Shown: positions 28,936 to 37,472 of the stretch, piece after piece | Layout: each line of letters opens with the position of its first letter | How positions within the stretch are numbered: the stretch's first letter is position 1 | NCBI GenBank assembly: GCA_902587085.1 | Contig: CACIJX010000004.1 | Coordinates: 1-41,159, forward strand | Reading direction: 5' to 3' | Source of the DNA: an uncultured Pelagibacteraceae bacterium | GTDB lineage: Bacteria > Pseudomonadota > Alphaproteobacteria > Pelagibacterales > Pelagibacteraceae | Length of the DNA: 41,159 nt | The notes under the pieces: generated by a model | Databases searched by the model: none | Seen by the model: only the letters and a program-made list of their open reading frames with translations | Told to the model about the DNA's origin: nothing | Position numbers and translations under genes: made by a program

Positions 28936-29774
28936 TGAATAAAGATACTAATCAAATTATGGCACTTTTAAACGCATATAGAATGGATGGTCTTGGAAAT
29001 AATTTTCTTATAATAGACAGAAGGCAAAATTCTTTTGAGCTAAACAGAAACAAAATTATTAGCTTAGCAAATAAAAAGCTTTTTCCATTTGATCAATTAA
29101 TTACTTTAGAAAAAGACGAAAAAAATGAGCATCCAATAAAAATTTTTAATCCAGATGGGATTGAAGTAAGTGCATGTGGAAACGGTGCTAGATGTATCGC
29201 ATATTTAATTTCTGAGGAAAATAAACAAAAAAAAATTTCAATAAAGACAAAAGAAAGAGTTTTAATTGCTGAGGTAGTTGGTAAACAAAATATTAAAATA
29301 AATATGGGTAAACCTAAATTTGAGTGGGAAGAGATTCCTTTAAGCGAGAGTATAGATACAAAAAGGGTTGGTATTGAATTTTTATATAAAGAACATGGTT
29401 ATGGATTTTGTCTTAACATTGGAAACCCTCATATTGTTTTTTTTGTGGAAAATTGCACTAAAATTGACATAAAAAAATTGGGACCAAAAATTGAAAATCA
29501 TAGACTCTTTCCGGAAAGAACAAATGTAACCTTTGCTCAAATTTTAGATAAAAAAAATATTAAAGTAAATGTCTGGGAAAGGGGGGCCGGTCAAACAAAA
29601 GCATGTGGTACTGCCGCCTGTGCAGTTGGAGTTGCTGCCTCAATAAAAAATTTGACAGATAAAAATTTACAAGTTCATTTTAAGGAGGGTAATCTTGAAA
29701 TTTACTACGAAAAAGAAATATTTATGACTGGGCCTGTTTCAAGAGTCAAAAAAGTAAATATAGATATTAAATGA
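28935..29774 (+). CDS. dapF: Diaminopimelate epimerase
   Basis: Converts LL- to meso-diaminopimelate for lysine and peptidoglycan, using a two-cysteine, cofactor-free mechanism. 279 residues from 28935, or 271 if the ATG at 28959 (MALLNAYRMDGLGNNF) is used. AAGGG 12 bases before 28935 slightly favours the longer form, homology slightly favours the shorter. Visible: MDGLGNNFLIIDRR, first catalytic Cys in VSACGNGARCIAYL, IGNPHIVFFVEN, and second catalytic Cys in KACGTAACAVGVAA. It overlaps ftsY by 4 bases (ATGA) and is transcribed divergently from ffh. Confidence 0.96.
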   Translation: MNKDTNQIMALLNAYRMDGLGNNFLIIDRRQNSFELNRNKIISLANKKLFPFDQLITLEKDEKNEHPIKIFNPDGIEVSACGNGARCIAYLISEENKQKKISIKTKERVLIAEVVGKQNIKINMGKPKFEWEEIPLSESIDTKRVGIEFLYKEHGYGFCLNIGNPHIVFFVENCTKIDIKKLGPKIENHRLFPERTNVTFAQILDKKNIKVNVWERGAGQTKACGTAACAVGVAASIKNLTDKNLQVHFKEGNLEIYYEKEIFMTGPVSRVKKVNIDIK

Positions 29775-30646
29775 AATTTTTTGAAAACTTTAAGTTTAGC
29801 AACTTATTTAGCAAAAAAAAAATAGACGAAGATTTATTAAATAAATTTGAAGAGCTTCTAATTGAGTCAGATGTTGGAACACAAATAGCTTTAGATTTAA
29901 AAGAAGAATTCAAAAAGGAAAAAATAGGAAAAGAAATTAAAGATGAGAGGGAAATATTTAATTTTCTTGGAGAGCAAATATCTAAAATACTTAATCCTTA
30001 TGAAAAAAAACTTGATAATCTTTATAAGAGCTCTCCGTCGATTATAGTTGTTGCAGGAGTAAATGGTGTAGGAAAGACAACCACAATAGGAAAACTTGGA
30101 AAATTTTTTAAAAATGATGGAAAAAAAATAGTCTTTGGTGCAGCTGACACTTTTAGAGCAGCAGCAATAGAACAGTTGGAACTTTGGTCTAAGAAAATTG
30201 GCGCTGATTTAGTTAAATCAGATCTGGGAACAGACCCAGCATCTGTTGGATATAAAACTGCCAAATTTGCTGAAGAAAATAAATCAGATATTGCATTTAT
30301 TGATACTGCAGGAAGATTACAAAATAAAAAGAATCTTATGGAGGAATATAAAAAAATATTTACTGTTCTCAAAAAAATAAATCCAGAGTATCCTCATGAA
30401 ACTATTTTGGTATTGGACGCCACAACAGGTCAGAACGCCTTAAATCAGGTTGAGGAATTTAAAAAAAATTCTAATTTGACTGGTTTAATAATTACTAAAT
30501 TAGATACTTCAGCAAAAGGAGGTATACTATTAGCAATATGTAAAAAATTTGGTTTACCAATAATTGCTGTTGGTATGGGAGAAAAAGATAGTGATTTATA
30601 TCCATTTAGTTCAGCAGACTTTTCTAAATTATTGGTTAAGTATTAA
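29771..30646 (+). CDS. ftsY: Signal recognition particle receptor FtsY
   Basis: Membrane-docking GTPase partner of Ffh. 291 residues: a short NG-domain form without the long acidic A domain of the E. coli protein (about 500 residues). Visible: Walker A GVNGVGKTTTIGKLG near 97-111, AADTFRAAAIEQLELW near 124-139, DTAGRLQNKKNLMEE near 178, LDATTGQNALNQ, TKLDTSAKGG near 245, and VGMGEKDSDLYPFSSADF near the end. It is coupled to dapF by an ATGA overlap. In several other alphaproteobacteria a MiaB-like methylthiotransferase lies between dapF and ftsY; it is absent here. Confidence 0.97.
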   Translation: MKFFENFKFSNLFSKKKIDEDLLNKFEELLIESDVGTQIALDLKEEFKKEKIGKEIKDEREIFNFLGEQISKILNPYEKKLDNLYKSSPSIIVVAGVNGVGKTTTIGKLGKFFKNDGKKIVFGAADTFRAAAIEQLELWSKKIGADLVKSDLGTDPASVGYKTAKFAEENKSDIAFIDTAGRLQNKKNLMEEYKKIFTVLKKINPEYPHETILVLDATTGQNALNQVEEFKKNSNLTGLIITKLDTSAKGGILLAICKKFGLPIIAVGMGEKDSDLYPFSSADFSKLLVKY

Positions 30647-30647
30647 A

Positions 30648-31118
30648 ATGAAAATATCCAAAAAAATTGAACCAATTTTATCAGGAATATCTGCAGCAGT
30701 AGTTATAGGAGTTCTTGCATTTTTAACTTTGAGAACATCTTTAGGGATATGGTTAATGTTTTCTTTTGGAGCAACAGTTTTTCTGGTTTTTGCACTTCAT
30801 AATTTAGAAACAGCACAGCCAAAAAATATTTTTTTTGGACATCTGGTCTCTGTTATAGTTGGGATTATTATCAATGAAACAATTGGATTTTCATTTTACT
30901 CACTAGGTTTATCAGTTGGTGTGGCTGTGGTATTGATGGTTTATTTAAAAGTAATGCACCCACCTGCAGCTTCTAATCCCTTGGTAGTATTATTTACAGA
31001 TGTATCTTTTGATTTTATTTTATTTCCCGTTATTACCGGAACAATTGTAATAATCCTGATGTCTGTTTTTATAAATAAAATTATTTTAAAACGAAATTAT
31101 CCTACGAAATGGTTTTAA
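30648..31118 (+). CDS. HPP-family integral membrane protein
   Basis: 156 residues with four to five hydrophobic segments and the motif MHPPAASNPL near 104-113 that names the HPP family; LETAQPKNIFFGH near 58-70 is also typical. Some HPP proteins in cyanobacteria and plants have been linked to nitrite transport, but most are uncharacterised and I assign no substrate. Start placed at 30648, one base after the ftsY stop; an open frame reaching back to 30564 overlaps ftsY by 83 bases and begins with residues unrelated to the family. The 3' end overlaps the convergent hydrolase gene by 17 bases, with no terminator visible. Confidence 0.85.
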   Translation: MKISKKIEPILSGISAAVVIGVLAFLTLRTSLGIWLMFSFGATVFLVFALHNLETAQPKNIFFGHLVSVIVGIIINETIGFSFYSLGLSVGVAVVLMVYLKVMHPPAASNPLVVLFTDVSFDFILFPVITGTIVIILMSVFINKIILKRNYPTKWF

Positions 31119-31926
31119 GAAAGGTATTTAGAGTTTTTAAAAGATCTTCATTATAATCCATCATATGATCATCATTATCTGGAAAATAAGAAAATTTTGG
31201 TGAGTTGGCATTTTCATAAACCTTTTTGCCCATGATAAAAGGAACTATTTTATCTTTTTTTCCATGCATTACTAAAATTGGAATTTTAATATTTTTTAAT
31301 TTATCTAGAGTTTGATACCTATCTTTTAATAAAAGTGAAACTGGTAAATAAAAATAATAATGTTTTCCTGCTTCAACCATCGAGGTGAAGGGTGATTCCA
31401 AAATAATTCCAGCAAATTTTTTATTTTGAGCAACTTCAACTGAAATGGCGGTACCTAAAGACTCCCCATAAATTATAATTTGGTCATCACTAATTTTCTG
31501 TTTTCGGAGCCAATCCAAAGTATATTTGGCATCTTCGTATAAACCTTCCTCAGTAGGTTTCCCTTTATTTCCACTAAAACCTCGATAGGCAACAATCAGA
31601 AAATTAATATCAAAATCTTTTATTAGATTTAGCTTATAAATTCTATTTTTTAAATTTCCAGCATTTCCATGAAAAAAAACCAAAGTTTTCTTTTTTTCAA
31701 GATTTTTCTTGTGAAACCATGCTTTTAAATTATTTCCATTTGATGTTGGAATATAAATTTCCTCATAAGGGAAATTAGCCTCATCTGAATTATAATTATT
31801 TTCAAATGGATGGTATAGAAGATTTCTTTGGTTAAAATATACAAAAAATATTACAAGTAAGTAACATAGAATTATTATTACTGCAGTAGTATACATATAT
31901 TTAATTTTTCTTTGCAAGGTAAACAC
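31102..31926 (-). CDS. Membrane-anchored alpha/beta hydrolase
   Basis: 274 residues. An N-terminal membrane helix (about 13-30) is followed by an alpha/beta hydrolase domain: oxyanion motif FFHGNAGN near 85-91, nucleophile S156 in YGESLGTA, acid D225 in MHGKKDKIVP, and base H254 in DNDDHMM. This matches the ABHD13/BEM46-like and S33-type group of membrane-anchored serine hydrolases; the substrate is not known. The start at 31926 overlaps the EamA gene by 26 bases; an alternative ATG at 31896 (MYTTAVIIIL) would begin 4 bases after that gene ends and keeps the helix. Neither has a clear ribosome-binding site. Confidence 0.88.
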   Translation of the reverse strand: MFTLQRKIKYMYTTAVIIILCYLLVIFFVYFNQRNLLYHPFENNYNSDEANFPYEEIYIPTSNGNNLKAWFHKKNLEKKKTLVFFHGNAGNLKNRIYKLNLIKDFDINFLIVAYRGFSGNKGKPTEEGLYEDAKYTLDWLRKQKISDDQIIIYGESLGTAISVEVAQNKKFAGIILESPFTSMVEAGKHYYFYLPVSLLLKDRYQTLDKLKNIKIPILVMHGKKDKIVPFIMGKKVYENANSPKFSYFPDNDDHMMDYNEDLLKTLNTFLKTIS

Positions 31927-32803
31927 CGATAAAAACTAAAAAAGCTCCAATTAAATGATAGTATTCCAAAGTTTCACCAAAAAATATAAGCCCATAAAAA
32001 GCACCATAAACTGTAAATAAATACAATGTAAACCCAGTTATTGATGCACCTAAATATTTTTGAACTTTAGCATAAAGAGTAAAAGCAATTATTGCAGGAG
32101 ATATTGCGGCAAAAATTACCCAAAAAAGAAAATTAAAATCGAAGCTTGTACTCTGTCTTTGAAATTCCTCTAATAAATAAAAAGGAAATAGCGATATTGA
32201 TCCAAACATTGCGATTAAAACAAATCTAGATAATAAATCAAACTTTGACTTCCAATTTAATAAATAAACGGAATAAAGAGCCCAACTTATCGCAGCTCCT
32301 AACATCCAAATATCTCCAACCGTAAATTCTAGACTTGATAAAAATGAAGAGTCTCCCTTAAAAATAATAAAAAAAACTCCAATTAGACAGAGTATTAATC
32401 CCAGAATTTGAATTAAATTTATTTTTTCATTGTAAATAAAACTTGATAACAAAATAATAAATATTGGAGAAGAGGTATAAATAACTGCCATATTTACAAC
32501 TGTAGTTGTTTGACCAGCTATGAAAGGAAATGCCCCACATATTCCACAACCGGTTAGTCCAAGGAAAAAAAGTTTAAAAAATTCTTTTTTAAAACTTTTA
32601 ATTTTTGTTAATATTGGCTTGTAAAAAAAAGGTATTAATAAAACAAAAACTGTTGTCCATCTCCAAAAGGCTAAAGAAATTGGAGGTACAAATTCTACAC
32701 CTCCTCTAGCAACAATTAAGTTGCTGGCCATAAATACTGGCTGCAAAAATAATAAAAAGTATGGAAAAATTAGATTTTTATTTTTTTTGGATGAAGGCTT
32801 CAT
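31901..32803 (-). CDS. EamA/DMT-family transporter
   Basis: 300 residues with about ten predicted membrane helices arranged as two EamA repeats (about 13-147 and 160-298), a hallmark of drug/metabolite exporters. Conserved bits: ASNLIVARGG and ISLAFWRW in the first helices, VNMAVIYTSSPIFIILLS near 111-128 in the middle of repeat one, and LGASITGFTLYLFTVYGAFYG near the end. Substrate unknown; relatives export amino acids, nucleosides or drugs. Its start overlaps the preceding 59-residue ORF by 26 bases and its end overlaps the hydrolase start. Confidence 0.88.
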   Translation of the reverse strand: MKPSSKKNKNLIFPYFLLFLQPVFMASNLIVARGGVEFVPPISLAFWRWTTVFVLLIPFFYKPILTKIKSFKKEFFKLFFLGLTGCGICGAFPFIAGQTTTVVNMAVIYTSSPIFIILLSSFIYNEKINLIQILGLILCLIGVFFIIFKGDSSFLSSLEFTVGDIWMLGAAISWALYSVYLLNWKSKFDLLSRFVLIAMFGSISLFPFYLLEEFQRQSTSFDFNFLFWVIFAAISPAIIAFTLYAKVQKYLGASITGFTLYLFTVYGAFYGLIFFGETLEYYHLIGAFLVFIGVYLAKKN

Positions 32804-32957
32804 AAATCATCATACAAATTACCAAGCCCATAAGTATGTAAACTGGAAGAACGTCAGTAAAACTAATCATCATAGATCTAGTTAATGTAGTAGCTAATCC
32901 AATTAAAAAAGCTATTGTTAAAGAACACCCAATTATACTTGTTAATTTATTCATCAT
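32778..32957 (-). CDS. Small two-helix membrane protein (59 residues)
   Basis: This frame fills the otherwise empty 143 bases between the amidase and EamA genes. It runs from an ATGATG at 32952-32957 to TAA at 32778-32780 without interruption. It begins MMNKLTSIIGCSLTIAFLIG and has two hydrophobic stretches (about 6-24 and 37-52) separated by a short polar loop (TRSMMISFTD), ending in FIQKK. The start overlaps the end of the amidase gene by 11 bases and the end overlaps EamA by 26 bases, as is usual for coupled genes here. I recognise no family. Support comes from intact reading frame, spacing and membrane-protein composition. Confidence 0.6.
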   Translation of the reverse strand: MMNKLTSIIGCSLTIAFLIGLATTLTRSMMISFTDVLPVYILMGLVICMMIYEAFIQKK

Positions 32958-34281
32958 CCTTACATTTTTTTTCTAACCAATTTGCAACACCTAAAAATCT
33001 TAAATCATCAAGTTTGTTACCAACTAACTGAACTCCTAATGGTAAGTTATTTTCTCCTGTAAGTAAAGGCAGTGATATAGATGGCAAACCCATATAGGTC
33101 CAGACTGTACAAAATTCTGGGCTACCAGTAAATTTTAATCCTTTATCAGCGACACCAGTTGATGCGGGTGTAATTACTCCATGATAGTCTTCAAAAACTT
33201 CACTGTATGATCTGTAGCTCTGTTCTATGAAATCTTTAGCCTCAGTGTACTGACTTGCAGAATACTTAAGTCCGCGTTCTATAGCTTCTATAAGTTTTTT
33301 TCCAAGCTTATTTTTAGAATTTTTGTAATATTTTTGAAAACTATTAGCCATATCTGTCTCATGTAAAATTTGTTGGTGTTTATGAATATCTTTAAAGTAC
33401 GAAGGTTCATCAAAAACTTCTATATTTTTTTTTAATTTTTTTATTAAAAATTCAAAGGCCTTTTGAGATTCTCGTTCTACATTTTTCCAGTTCGCTGTTT
33501 TATAAAATATAAATTTAGGATCAAAATGTGGACCCTTTCGGCATTCTTCTAGCATTTTATCTGCAGAGTAATGAACTGTGTCTTTGTCATATAAATCTTT
33601 TTTTATAAGACATTTTGCTATCAGAGCAACATCTTCAACATTTTTTCCAAACACACCAACGTGATCGAGTTTGGATGATTGTTTTAACACTCCATTTCTT
33701 GATATTAAACCAAAAGAAGGTTTATACCCTACTACTCCACAATAAGATGCGGGACGAATGATTGATCCTTTGGTTTGAGTTCCAACTGATAACGGAGTCA
33801 TATGTGCTGCAACGGCTGCTGCTGAACCACTTGATGATCCTCCGGGAGTTCTTGTTTTATCGTGTGGATTAGTTGTCTTTCCAGGATCAAAATAAGCAAG
33901 TTCTGTTGTCACTGTCTTTCCCATTATTATTGCGCCCGAAATTTTTAAAAGGTTAACTACCTCTGCATCTGCACTCTCTGAAATACCTTTTCTCAAAACT
34001 GTTCCACATTCTGTTGGCATGTCTTGAGTTCCGATAATATCTTTTATGCCGATGGGTAAACCATGTAATGGTCCAAGAGGTTTTCCTGATTTTCTATATT
34101 CATCCTTTTCTTCAGCCTTTTCTAATAAAAGTTTTTTATCAAAAAATGCCCATGCTTTAATATCTTTGTCAAATTTATCAATCCTTTTAATATACTCTTT
34201 GCACGCATCAACACATGATACCTCGCCACTTTTTAATTTCTTAACTAATTCAATAGCTGAAATTGACAGTATATTGCTCAT
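32947..34281 (-). CDS. Amidase-signature (AS) family amidohydrolase
   Basis: 444 residues. The Ser-cisSer-Lys triad is visible: K80 in GLPIGIKD, cis-Ser S149 in TPGGSSSGSAAAVAA, and nucleophile S173 in GTQTKGSIIRPAS, 24 residues later as usual. The family hydrolyses amides of very varied kind; GatA of the tRNA-dependent amidotransferase is a relative, but no gatB/gatC neighbours exist and the nucleophile loop has GTQTKGS rather than GatA-like GTDTGGS, so a free-standing amidase is likelier. It starts 9 bases after dctM stops, so it may act on an imported amide or be simply co-transcribed. Substrate unknown. Confidence 0.9.
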   Translation of the reverse strand: MSNILSISAIELVKKLKSGEVSCVDACKEYIKRIDKFDKDIKAWAFFDKKLLLEKAEEKDEYRKSGKPLGPLHGLPIGIKDIIGTQDMPTECGTVLRKGISESADAEVVNLLKISGAIIMGKTVTTELAYFDPGKTTNPHDKTRTPGGSSSGSAAAVAAHMTPLSVGTQTKGSIIRPASYCGVVGYKPSFGLISRNGVLKQSSKLDHVGVFGKNVEDVALIAKCLIKKDLYDKDTVHYSADKMLEECRKGPHFDPKFIFYKTANWKNVERESQKAFEFLIKKLKKNIEVFDEPSYFKDIHKHQQILHETDMANSFQKYYKNSKNKLGKKLIEAIERGLKYSASQYTEAKDFIEQSYRSYSEVFEDYHGVITPASTGVADKGLKFTGSPEFCTVWTYMGLPSISLPLLTGENNLPLGVQLVGNKLDDLRFLGVANWLEKKCKDDE

Positions 34282-34290
34282 AATTTATTT

Positions 34291-35652
34291 TTAGTTAGCA
34301 AAAAGTAGATCGGGTAACCAAAGTGCTATTCCAGGAAACATGTACATTAAAAACATTGCAAAAATAACTATTAACAAAAATGGCATTATACCGCTGAAAA
34401 TTTCTAGCAGTTCAACATTTTTAGTTTGCACTCCCTTTAAATAATATGCGGACATGGCCATTGGAGGTGTTAGAAATGATGTTTGTAAATTTAATGCTAT
34501 TAACATTGCAAAAAAATATGGATTTACTCCAAAAAATTCAACAAGAGGTAAAAATATTGGAACAAATATTATTAGTATCTCTGTCCATTCCAAAGGCCAG
34601 CCAAGAAGAAATATAATGATCTGAGTGATAACTAAAAATTGCCAAGGCTGTAAATTCATGGATTTAAAAAAATGTTCGAATACTTCGTGTCCGCCTAAAT
34701 AAGAGAATACAGATGCAAAAGTCCATGATCCAATGAATAACCACATAATCATCGCAGTTGTTTTTGCTGTAAGAAATACAGACTCTTTAAAGTTTTTCCA
34801 TTTAAGCGTTTTGTAAAAATAAGATAAAACTAAAGCACCAAACGCTCCTACTGCTGCTGCTTCAGCTGGTGTTGCTAATCCTCCTAGAATGGTTCCCAAA
34901 ACTAAAATTATTAGTGAAAATAATGGTAAAAATGAAACTATAACTTCTTTAAGTATTACTGATCGAGGTGGAATTTCTTCAGCTGGTGGCTTCGGTGCAA
35001 TTGAAGGATTAAAGTAAGCTCTTGTAACTGCATAAAGAATATATAATCCAGCCAACATTATTCCTGGAAGAATAGCTGCCGCAAATAATCTCAGAGGTGA
35101 TAACTGAGCAATTACAGAATATACAATTAACATGATGCTAGGTGGTATTAGTATTCCTAGGCACCCCCCTGAACAAATTACTCCAGAAGCAAATTTTTTG
35201 TCATAGCCTGCTTTAATCATAGCTGGCCAAGCTAATAATCCCATTAATGTTACAACAGCACCTATTATACCTGTTGCCGTTGAAAACAAAGCACAAGTTA
35301 TTAAAGCTGCAACTGCCATAGATGCGGGTAATCCGTGAGAGGCTAAACGGATAGCAAAGAATAATCTTGAAACTATTCCTGCTCTTTCAACTAGATAACC
35401 CATAAATAAAAATAAAGGTACGGCAGTAAGAACTGTATTATCCATTACAGTATAAGTATTTTGCACAAATAATTGGAAAATCCTATTATCAAGTAGATGT
35501 TCCATTCTAGTTGGATCAAAATATGCGTAGTAACCAAATCCCACTCCCATTGCCATCAATGTAAAGGCTATTGGAAAACCTAAAAGAACTGCTAAAAGGA
35601 ATATTCCCATCATCATAATTGCAATTTCTGGATTGGTTAAACTAAATAACAT
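34291..35652 (-). CDS. dctM: TRAP transporter large permease subunit (DctM type)
   Basis: 453 residues with 11-13 predicted membrane helices, the conducting subunit of a tripartite ATP-independent periplasmic transporter driven by the sodium gradient. Characteristic sequence: VLLGFPIAFTLMAMGVGF near 22-39, TAVPLFLFMGYLVERAG near 77-93, SGGCLGILIPPSIMLIVY near 165-182 and LATPAEAAAVGAFGAL near 260-275. The start overlaps dctQ by 11 bases, and the amidase gene follows 9 bases later. Confidence 0.96.
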   Translation of the reverse strand: MLFSLTNPEIAIMMMGIFLLAVLLGFPIAFTLMAMGVGFGYYAYFDPTRMEHLLDNRIFQLFVQNTYTVMDNTVLTAVPLFLFMGYLVERAGIVSRLFFAIRLASHGLPASMAVAALITCALFSTATGIIGAVVTLMGLLAWPAMIKAGYDKKFASGVICSGGCLGILIPPSIMLIVYSVIAQLSPLRLFAAAILPGIMLAGLYILYAVTRAYFNPSIAPKPPAEEIPPRSVILKEVIVSFLPLFSLIILVLGTILGGLATPAEAAAVGAFGALVLSYFYKTLKWKNFKESVFLTAKTTAMIMWLFIGSWTFASVFSYLGGHEVFEHFFKSMNLQPWQFLVITQIIIFLLGWPLEWTEILIIFVPIFLPLVEFFGVNPYFFAMLIALNLQTSFLTPPMAMSAYYLKGVQTKNVELLEIFSGIMPFLLIVIFAMFLMYMFPGIALWLPDLLFAN

Positions 35653-36229
35653 CTTTTTGATCCTCGTCTTGAGAAGTTCTCATTAATATTTTCTCTGTTT
35701 CTTCTGCAACAACCATTCTTGCAGGCCAGTGACCAGTTTTAATACAAATTATAGATCTAAAAACTTCACTGATACCTTGAATTATAAGCAATACTCCTGC
35801 AGCAGGTATTAATGATTTTGCCATATAAATTTGTATTTGAGCTGGACTGTTCCAGCTAGTTTCTTTTATTTTCCAAGCTAGAGCTGCATATTCATATCCA
35901 TAAAATGCTAATGCAATTACGCCTGGAAAGAAAAAAATAAAATATAAAACTAAATCAATATAACCTTGTGTTTTAGGTTTAAATAATCTGTAAAGTACAT
36001 CTCCCCTTACATGAGCCTCTGTTGAGAGAGTATAGGCTCCTGCCATCATGAATATTGCGCCGTACATTTGTAGACTGAAATCAAAATTCCATAAAGTTGG
36101 AGCATTAAATGCATAAGCCATTACAACTTCATAACAAGTTCCGCCCATAAGTATCACTATGCACCAAGAAAAAGCTTTTCCTACCGAAGTGCTTAGATGA
36201 TCTGCAAAACCTATAAATTTTCGCATCAT
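35642..36229 (-). CDS. dctQ: TRAP transporter small permease subunit (DctQ type)
   Basis: 195 residues with four predicted membrane helices (about 17-35, 53-73, 90-112, 137-157), the small integral membrane subunit that pairs with DctM. HVRGDVLYRLF near 79-89 matches the conserved 'HVRVDVLY' stretch of the family. It has no visible Shine-Dalgarno sequence; its ATG follows closely two TATAAT-like stretches downstream of the terminator, so an own promoter and near-leaderless mRNA are possible. Overlaps dctM by 11 bases. Confidence 0.94.
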   Translation of the reverse strand: MMRKFIGFADHLSTSVGKAFSWCIVILMGGTCYEVVMAYAFNAPTLWNFDFSLQMYGAIFMMAGAYTLSTEAHVRGDVLYRLFKPKTQGYIDLVLYFIFFFPGVIALAFYGYEYAALAWKIKETSWNSPAQIQIYMAKSLIPAAGVLLIIQGISEVFRSIICIKTGHWPARMVVAEETEKILMRTSQDEDQKDVI

Positions 36230-36262
36230 TATAATTTATTATAATTTTTTTGTTATTACCAT

Positions 36263-36292
36263 AAAAAAAGGGGGCTACAAAAAGCCCCCTTT
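36263..36292 (-). terminator. Intrinsic terminator after dctP, before dctQM
   Basis: Minus-strand hairpin with a 10-bp stem, AAAGGGGGCT / AGCCCCCTTT (36267-36276 and 36283-36292), loop of 6 bases, directly followed by a run of T that extends to 36263. It is the only clear GC-rich stem plus T-tract in the window. Its place inside a TRAP operon, between the binding protein and the permeases, would allow much more dctP mRNA than dctQM mRNA, by partial termination or by 3'-end protection. Confidence 0.88.
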
Positions 36293-36309
36293 AATTTTTA
36301 AAAAAGCTA

Positions 36310-37467
36310 TTAAATTTTAACTTTTGCTAAAGCACCGAACTCATTTTCATAAGCCAGTCTGTAATTAGGCTGATTCATCAGCAAGTACTTCATTACTCTT
36401 TTAGCGTAAGCTTTTTGTGAGTCTACAATTTTCTTAAAGAATGCATCTTTCTTCACAAAGTCACCTATAACTTTGTCCCATCCTTTTAATTGTTGAGCTA
36501 AGATCTCATCTGAAGTTTGATAAACATTTACTTTATGTTGATTCATTAACTTAGATAAGTCAGCTGAATATCTCACTAATGCTTTGAAGTAGTTATCTGT
36601 ATTCGCAGCATAAGCAGCATTTTTTAGAATAGCCTGATGTTGAGGGCTTAATCCATTAAATGTTTTCTTATTAACTGGAATTTCAAACATCTCCTGAGAT
36701 TGGTGGAAGCTACCTAAGTGATAATGCTTAGATACATCTTGCATACCAAACTGTGAGTCTGATGTTGGGTTGTTAAACTCCGCAGCTTCGATCAAACCAG
36801 TTTTCATAGCTGGTTGAATTTCTCCGCCTGGAAGTTGTCTTACAACCATTCCCATAGCTGTTAAAACGTTAGTCGCTAAACCAACAGTTCTATACTTCAT
36901 ACCTTTAACGTCAGACACTTTAGTCACGTTCTTTTTGAACCAACCAAATGGCTGAGCAGGCATTGGCATATGGAAGAAACCTACATAATCAAAACCTACT
37001 TTTGATAAAGTTTCGTTATAAAGTTTTCTACCTCCGCCGTACTCCATCCATCCCATAACTTCTTGAGATGACATTCCGTACGAAGGTCCTGTTCCAAACA
37101 ACGATGCTGCTGGATTTTTTCCGTACCAGTATGCAGTTACCCAGTGTCCCATATCTAGAACTCCAGAACTTACTGCTTGACCGATTTCAGATGTTTTAAC
37201 AACAGCGCCAACTGGTTGAAGATCAATCTTCAATTCTCCACCTGACATGTCGCCAACCATTTTTGCATAGTCGCCAGCCATTTCGAAGAATATATTTGCT
37301 CCAGAAGGCCAAGCTGCTTGCATCTTTAAAGTTTTAGGAGCACCAAATGCTACATTCGGCATTGCAATTGTTGCTGCCGCTGCTGCACCCGTTGCTGCTG
37401 CTGCTTTAAAGAACTTACGTCTAGAAGGAGTTTTAACTCTCTTCAACGTTTTTTCATTTTTAGACAT
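36310..37467 (-). CDS. dctP: TRAP transporter substrate-binding protein (2-oxo/hydroxy-acid TakP-like group)
   Basis: 385 residues. Twin-arginine signal at the N-terminus (SRRKFFKAAAATG, R16/R17; hydrophobic Ala-rich stretch to about 35; likely cleavage after AFGA at 43), so it is exported folded. The mature part resembles the DctP group that includes TakP (2-oxo acids) and lactate-binding proteins: MKYRTVGLATNVLTAMG with the carboxylate-binding arginine R193, LPGGEIQPAMKTGLIEAAEF with E230 and FNNP. Ligand is probably a small 2-oxo or 2-hydroxy monocarboxylate, supported by neighbouring hydroxyacid enzymes, but this is inference. Codon use and a strong Shine-Dalgarno site suggest high expression. 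Confidence 0.93.
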   Translation of the reverse strand: MSKNEKTLKRVKTPSRRKFFKAAAATGAAAAATIAMPNVAFGAPKTLKMQAAWPSGANIFFEMAGDYAKMVGDMSGGELKIDLQPVGAVVKTSEIGQAVSSGVLDMGHWVTAYWYGKNPAASLFGTGPSYGMSSQEVMGWMEYGGGRKLYNETLSKVGFDYVGFFHMPMPAQPFGWFKKNVTKVSDVKGMKYRTVGLATNVLTAMGMVVRQLPGGEIQPAMKTGLIEAAEFNNPTSDSQFGMQDVSKHYHLGSFHQSQEMFEIPVNKKTFNGLSPQHQAILKNAAYAANTDNYFKALVRYSADLSKLMNQHKVNVYQTSDEILAQQLKGWDKVIGDFVKKDAFFKKIVDSQKAYAKRVMKYLLMNQPNYRLAYENEFGALAKVKI

Positions 37468-37472
37468 ATTTG

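Noticed and set aside
30564-30647. Longer start of the HPP-family gene inside ftsY
   Set aside because: Adds 28 residues read from ftsY in another frame; the start at 30648 follows the ftsY stop by one base and gives the family N-terminus.
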